DNA of 7,448 nt from Chloracidobacterium sp. UBA7659 (GTDB taxonomy: Bacteria; Acidobacteriota; Blastocatellia; Pyrinomonadales; Pyrinomonadaceae): assembly GCA_002483395.1 (NCBI GenBank), contig DLHV01000172.1:9391-16838 (forward strand), written 5' to 3'. A program made the position numbers and the translations under genes. The notes under the pieces were generated by a model. The model did no database searches and was not told the origin of the DNA. It worked only from the letters and a program-made list of their open reading frames with translations. Below are positions 4,392 to 7,448 of this stretch, in pieces (the first letter of the stretch is position 1; every line of letters begins with the position of its first letter).

Positions 4392-6431
4392 ATGAAGACC
4401 CACTTTGAGAATAGATCACTGCGAAATATAGCCGGCAACGCACTTGCCGGGATCTTCGTACTTTGCGTATTTGCATTTACTATTGCTGGACAGGCACCCC
4501 CAAATCCGGTGCCGGCCCAGGAAAATATCCCGACGGGTGCGTATATAATCCCGATGGACAATTTTCATCAGGGTAATAATGCTCAAACGACTTTCAATTT
4601 GAGAGCTTACGGACTCGCCAATTTATTGCTTCAGAACAACATTCCTGTAAAATGGGCGATTAAACCGGGCAAAGCAAAAGACGACACCGATTTCACGGCT
4701 TCGTTTACACGGGTCCAGGGGACAGCCGGCAACGCCAGCGGTACTAATATTGCCTTCTCGGGCGGACCTTTTGTCATCATGCCGGAATTCGCTCCTGTGG
4801 TAGATACTCTGATCGGGTTGTTTCCGACGGTCACGGTCTACAGGACCACGGCCCCTCAACTGATCGATATTCGGTACACGGTGACGCACAAGCCGAAAGT
4901 CGCCATCGGACCCGACGGCGGAAACTTCGGCACGAATGTTCACCAGAGTATTCTTGATTCCGCCGGTATAACGAACTACAAATTGGTAACCGACGACATC
5001 ATCAATTCGAGCTCATGTTTTTCGATAGCTACACAGGCGCACTCGACCGATCCGACCTTTGTTGACCTGTACAGGCAATTTGTCGTAAGCGGCGGTAATC
5101 TGCTGCTGCAGTGTGCCTCGGTTGAAACGTTCGAGAACCATATGTCTGGTCATTTTCAGACGACGAATCCCGGTTACTCGCTTTTTGGAACGAACGCGCC
5201 GGCTAACGCTGTCGACACGACACTAATTTACCCTGAAGGCGCCATGCCTTTCAATCAATTCATCGGAATTCTGGCCAACCAGGACGGCAGGGTCACCGAA
5301 TACGCGTATGCTCCGGGTGGCGGTGCCGCAAACGGCAACCGGATCTCGGTACGAAACTCTGGAGCCGATTCAGATAAATTTGTTGCAACTGTATCCGGCG
5401 CAAACGGGCCGAGTTCAGCCGGTGGGTCTGTTTTCGAACTCGGCGGGCATGATTATGCTCGAAATAACACGGTATTCCCGGTTGCGACTGCTCTCTCGAT
5501 GATCAACGGGCGGCGCATGTACCTGAATTCTCTGTTTGTTCCGGTCACGCGTCCCCAGGCATGCGGAATCGAGCAGGCCAACGTTCTGGGTTACAAATCG
5601 GTTAGACGAATTGTTAATTTGGACGGCGGTGCCTTGGGAGCCGGTGACACGGTCCGTTGGACGATCGACTACATTAACAACAGCCCGGTCGATGTTCCGA
5701 ACTTCCAGATCCGCGACGTAATTCAGGCTAACCTGACTTTGGTTCCCGCATCGAATGTGGTGACCTTCGTATCTGCGGGCAGCTCGGCATCGAGAAATCC
5801 TGCTTATGATGGTGTCGGCAACGATGCTACCTCGGATCTTTTGGCAGGTGGTGCGTTGCTTAAGGTAAACGGCCGTATTCAGGTGGTCGTTGATATGGTT
5901 GTAAACGTGGGTACGCCGAACTTTACGGTCTTAAGGAATCAGACCGTCGCGAGCGGCGCTACCCTCGTATCTTCAGCCAATTCGGACAACGTCGATGCAA
6001 CTAACATCGACATTGCCGGACCTGGCTCAACGCCGCCCTCTGACAGTGTTCCCCAGCCTCAGAATCCTGCCAGTATTGATCCGACGATATTCACGATCGC
6101 TGGTCCGACGGCCGCTTCTGTCTCTATTGAAGGCTCGGTTCGTGACTCGAACGGTAATGGTATCTTCAATGCACTGGTGACGGCGACAAATGCAGCCAAC
6201 GGTGTTGCGACTTCGGTTCGCACCAATTCGTTCGGCCAATACCTCATCGAGGATCTGCAGGCTGGTGACCTTTACGTAGTGCGTGTTCAGCACAAACGAT
6301 ACCGCTTCCCGAACGCAACGGTTACGTTCACCTTGAACGACAATGTTACGGGATTGGCCTTTATCGGAAATCTGCCTGAGGCAAAGGGCGGACGCGAAGA
6401 GGTGCTTAGTCCGGTAAAGCGGAAAAAGTGA
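4392..6431 (+). CDS. Large exported protein: unassigned N-terminal domain, DUF11-like domain, shared C-terminal module
   Basis: This 679-residue protein is probably secreted or at the cell surface; its function is unknown. Residues 1 to about 36 are a signal peptide (MKTHFENRSLRN, then a hydrophobic core ending AFTIAGQA). Residues 49 to about 385 begin GAYIIPMDN, with AYGLANLLL and IPVKWAIKPGKAKDDTDF following, then GGPFVI. From memory, similar N-terminal segments occur in large exported proteins of Bacteroidota and related groups. The alpha/beta look hints at a Rossmann or glutamine-amidotransferase-like fold, but no catalytic triad is evident. Residues 399 to about 537 resemble the DUF11 beta-sandwich repeat of surface proteins (GDTVRWTIDYINN, VPNFQIRD). 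A Pro/Ser-rich linker (about 540-576) leads to the shared module at 577-661. Unlike the other two copies, a basic tail follows and ends VKRKK. The gene has its own candidate promoter and a strong terminator. A non-ATG start at 4347 would give 694 residues. Confidence 0.85.
   Translation: MKTHFENRSLRNIAGNALAGIFVLCVFAFTIAGQAPPNPVPAQENIPTGAYIIPMDNFHQGNNAQTTFNLRAYGLANLLLQNNIPVKWAIKPGKAKDDTDFTASFTRVQGTAGNASGTNIAFSGGPFVIMPEFAPVVDTLIGLFPTVTVYRTTAPQLIDIRYTVTHKPKVAIGPDGGNFGTNVHQSILDSAGITNYKLVTDDIINSSSCFSIATQAHSTDPTFVDLYRQFVVSGGNLLLQCASVETFENHMSGHFQTTNPGYSLFGTNAPANAVDTTLIYPEGAMPFNQFIGILANQDGRVTEYAYAPGGGAANGNRISVRNSGADSDKFVATVSGANGPSSAGGSVFELGGHDYARNNTVFPVATALSMINGRRMYLNSLFVPVTRPQACGIEQANVLGYKSVRRIVNLDGGALGAGDTVRWTIDYINNSPVDVPNFQIRDVIQANLTLVPASNVVTFVSAGSSASRNPAYDGVGNDATSDLLAGGALLKVNGRIQVVVDMVVNVGTPNFTVLRNQTVASGATLVSSANSDNVDATNIDIAGPGSTPPSDSVPQPQNPASIDPTIFTIAGPTAASVSIEGSVRDSNGNGIFNALVTATNAANGVATSVRTNSFGQYLIEDLQAGDLYVVRVQHKRYRFPNATVTFTLNDNVTGLAFIGNLPEAKGGREEVLSPVKRKK
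6120..6374 (+). repeat. Shared C-terminal module, copy 3 (coding)
   Basis: This encodes residues 577-661 of the third exported protein, starting VSIEGSV. It aligns without gaps with the two other copies and keeps TNSFGQY, EDLQAGDLY, HKRYRF and FTLN. It is followed by about 18 extra residues rich in Lys, Arg and Glu, so here the module is not the extreme C-terminus. Confidence 0.85.
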
Positions 6432-6481
6432 GTTTCTGCATTTTGCAGAAAAGTTGCGATCTAACGATCGTTCATCAATTT

Positions 6482-6512
6482 GGCGAGTGGACCGTTCCGC
6501 TCGCCTTTTTTT
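6482..6512 (+). terminator. Rho-independent terminator after the third exported-protein gene
   Basis: GGCGAGTGG (6482-6490) pairs with CCGCTCGCC (6497-6505), including one T-G wobble, around loop ACCGTT. Seven T follow (6506-6512). It begins 50 bases after the stop codon. On the minus strand no T-run follows the stem, so it probably does not terminate the convergent biotin carboxylase transcript efficiently. Confidence 0.9.
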
Positions 6513-6559
6513 GTTTGGATCGAGAGGAAATTTGCTGCAAGCATACCTGTTCGGGCGTG

Positions 6560-7448
6560 CTAGAGTCGTTGATTGAGGCGAGCAGTTCGTCCGGCGACTG
6601 CCCAACGGCTCGCCTGGCTCGCGGGCTGGACGGCTAAGCCCTGGATAGCTGCCTGCGATTTAGTGAAAGCCATTGCGGCGGCTACAAGTGCCAAATCCGC
6701 CTCACATGGGTTAATTGGGGATTTCGTTCGCCGTTCCTGCCATTTTGGGATAAAGCCGGTGTCGATCCGGCCCGCTTCAAACTCTTCATCCTCTAAAACC
6801 TCGCGGAAGAATGGAAGCGTGGTTTTAATACCGCCGATCTCGTATTCCGCCAGGCCCCGCCGCATCCGTTCGACAGCTTCGTCACGATCCTTCCCATGAA
6901 CGGCGAATTTCGAGATCATCGGATCGTAATAGATCGACACTTCCGAGCCTTCGTAAACGCCTCCGTCGTCACGGACGCCCGGGCCCTGAGGCACACGCAG
7001 GCGAGTGATCTTGCCGGGCGAGGGCAGAAAATCGTTATCAGGATCTTCGGCATACACCCGGCATTCGATCGCGTGGCCATTCAATTGTATGTCAGACTGT
7101 GCGAACGAGAGTTTTTCGCCCCAGGCAACGAGTATCTGTTCGCGTACAAGATCGATGCCGGTCACAAGTTCGGTAACGGGATGCTCGACCTGCAAACGCG
7201 TGTTCATTTCAAGAAAGTAGAATGACCTGTCGAGGTCAGAAACTAGAAATTCGACCGTTCCCGCACCGACGTAGCCAGATGCCTTCGCGACCATTACGGC
7301 GCACTCGCCCATTTTTGCCCGAAGCTCCGAGGAGTTGATCGGCGACGGACATTCTTCGATCACCTTTTGATGGCGGCGCTGAATCGAGCATTCGCGTTCG
7401 AACAGGTGAACGACATTGCCGTGCTTATCGCCCATCACCTGGATTTCG
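6560..7448 (-). CDS. accC: Biotin carboxylase subunit of acetyl-CoA (or related acyl-CoA) carboxylase, C-terminal part
   Basis: This cytosolic enzyme uses ATP and bicarbonate to carboxylate biotin on its carrier protein, the first step of malonyl-CoA synthesis or of propionyl/methylcrotonyl-CoA carboxylation. The 5' end is cut off by the window edge. The visible 295 residues start EIQVMGD, matching E. coli AccC from about Glu211, so roughly 210 residues (biotin carboxylase N-domain and the start of the ATP-grasp) are missing. Conserved residues include QRRHQK (E. coli Gln233, His236, Lys238), GTVEF (Glu276), EMNTRLQVEHPVTE (Glu288, Asn290, Arg292, Gln294, Val295, Glu296) and GVRDD (Arg338). 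After FIPKW there is a C-terminal extension, making the part from Glu211 about 55 residues longer than in E. coli. It ends RWAVAGRTARLNQRL and carries no biotin MKM motif, so this is a stand-alone subunit. Which acyl-CoA the complex uses cannot be told from this part. The stop is TAG at 6560-6562, and the gene converges on the third exported-protein gene. Confidence 0.95.
   Translation of the reverse strand, partial: EIQVMGDKHGNVVHLFERECSIQRRHQKVIEECPSPINSSELRAKMGECAVMVAKASGYVGAGTVEFLVSDLDRSFYFLEMNTRLQVEHPVTELVTGIDLVREQILVAWGEKLSFAQSDIQLNGHAIECRVYAEDPDNDFLPSPGKITRLRVPQGPGVRDDGGVYEGSEVSIYYDPMISKFAVHGKDRDEAVERMRRGLAEYEIGGIKTTLPFFREVLEDEEFEAGRIDTGFIPKWQERRTKSPINPCEADLALVAAAMAFTKSQAAIQGLAVQPASQASRWAVAGRTARLNQRL

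Noticed and set aside
6027..6605. Minus-strand open frame of 192 codons opposite the end of the third exported-protein gene
   Set aside because: It is antisense to a well-supported domain and crosses the terminator at 6482-6512; the translation is Arg-rich and looks like a shadow frame.
6573..7225. Plus-strand open frames of about 108 codons opposite the biotin carboxylase gene
   Set aside because: The minus-strand protein carries unmistakable biotin carboxylase motifs; the opposite frames are shadows.

Overview
The window looks like a chromosomal stretch from a Gram-negative environmental bacterium. The best guess is Acidobacteriota, class Blastocatellia (Pyrinomonas-like), because secreted proteins ending in this style of carboxypeptidase-regulatory-like domain and biotin carboxylases ending in a '...RLNQRL'-type tail are familiar from that group. 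This assignment rests on memory of protein style, not on a search. Base composition looks balanced (near 50% GC), and no tRNA, rRNA, CRISPR array, transposase or phage gene is visible.

Layout: bases 1-321 are non-coding upstream sequence. Three exported proteins follow on the + strand: a two-module surface protein (322-1758), an aqualysin/proteinase K-type subtilase (2358-3821) and a large protein with an unassigned N-terminal domain plus a DUF11-like domain (4392-6431). Each has its own ribosome-binding site, a candidate promoter with a TTKACTTT element, and a convincing Rho-independent terminator, so they look like three single-gene transcription units. A short minus-strand gene (1888-2097) for a 69-residue Sm-like/SH3-barrel-like protein sits between the first two, convergent with gene 1 and divergent from gene 2. 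The right edge holds the 3' part of a minus-strand biotin carboxylase gene (6560-7448, cut by the window edge), convergent with gene 3.

The most striking feature is that the three exported proteins are unrelated over most of their length but end in the same roughly 85-residue beta-rich module. The three copies align without a single gap over 85 positions, with 28 positions identical in all three. In the subtilase the module follows the catalytic domain, where aqualysin I has a C-terminal prosequence needed for secretion. This suggests a shared C-terminal sorting, anchoring or assembly module, with the protease as a possible partner or processing enzyme. The architecture is seen directly; the sorting role is inference.
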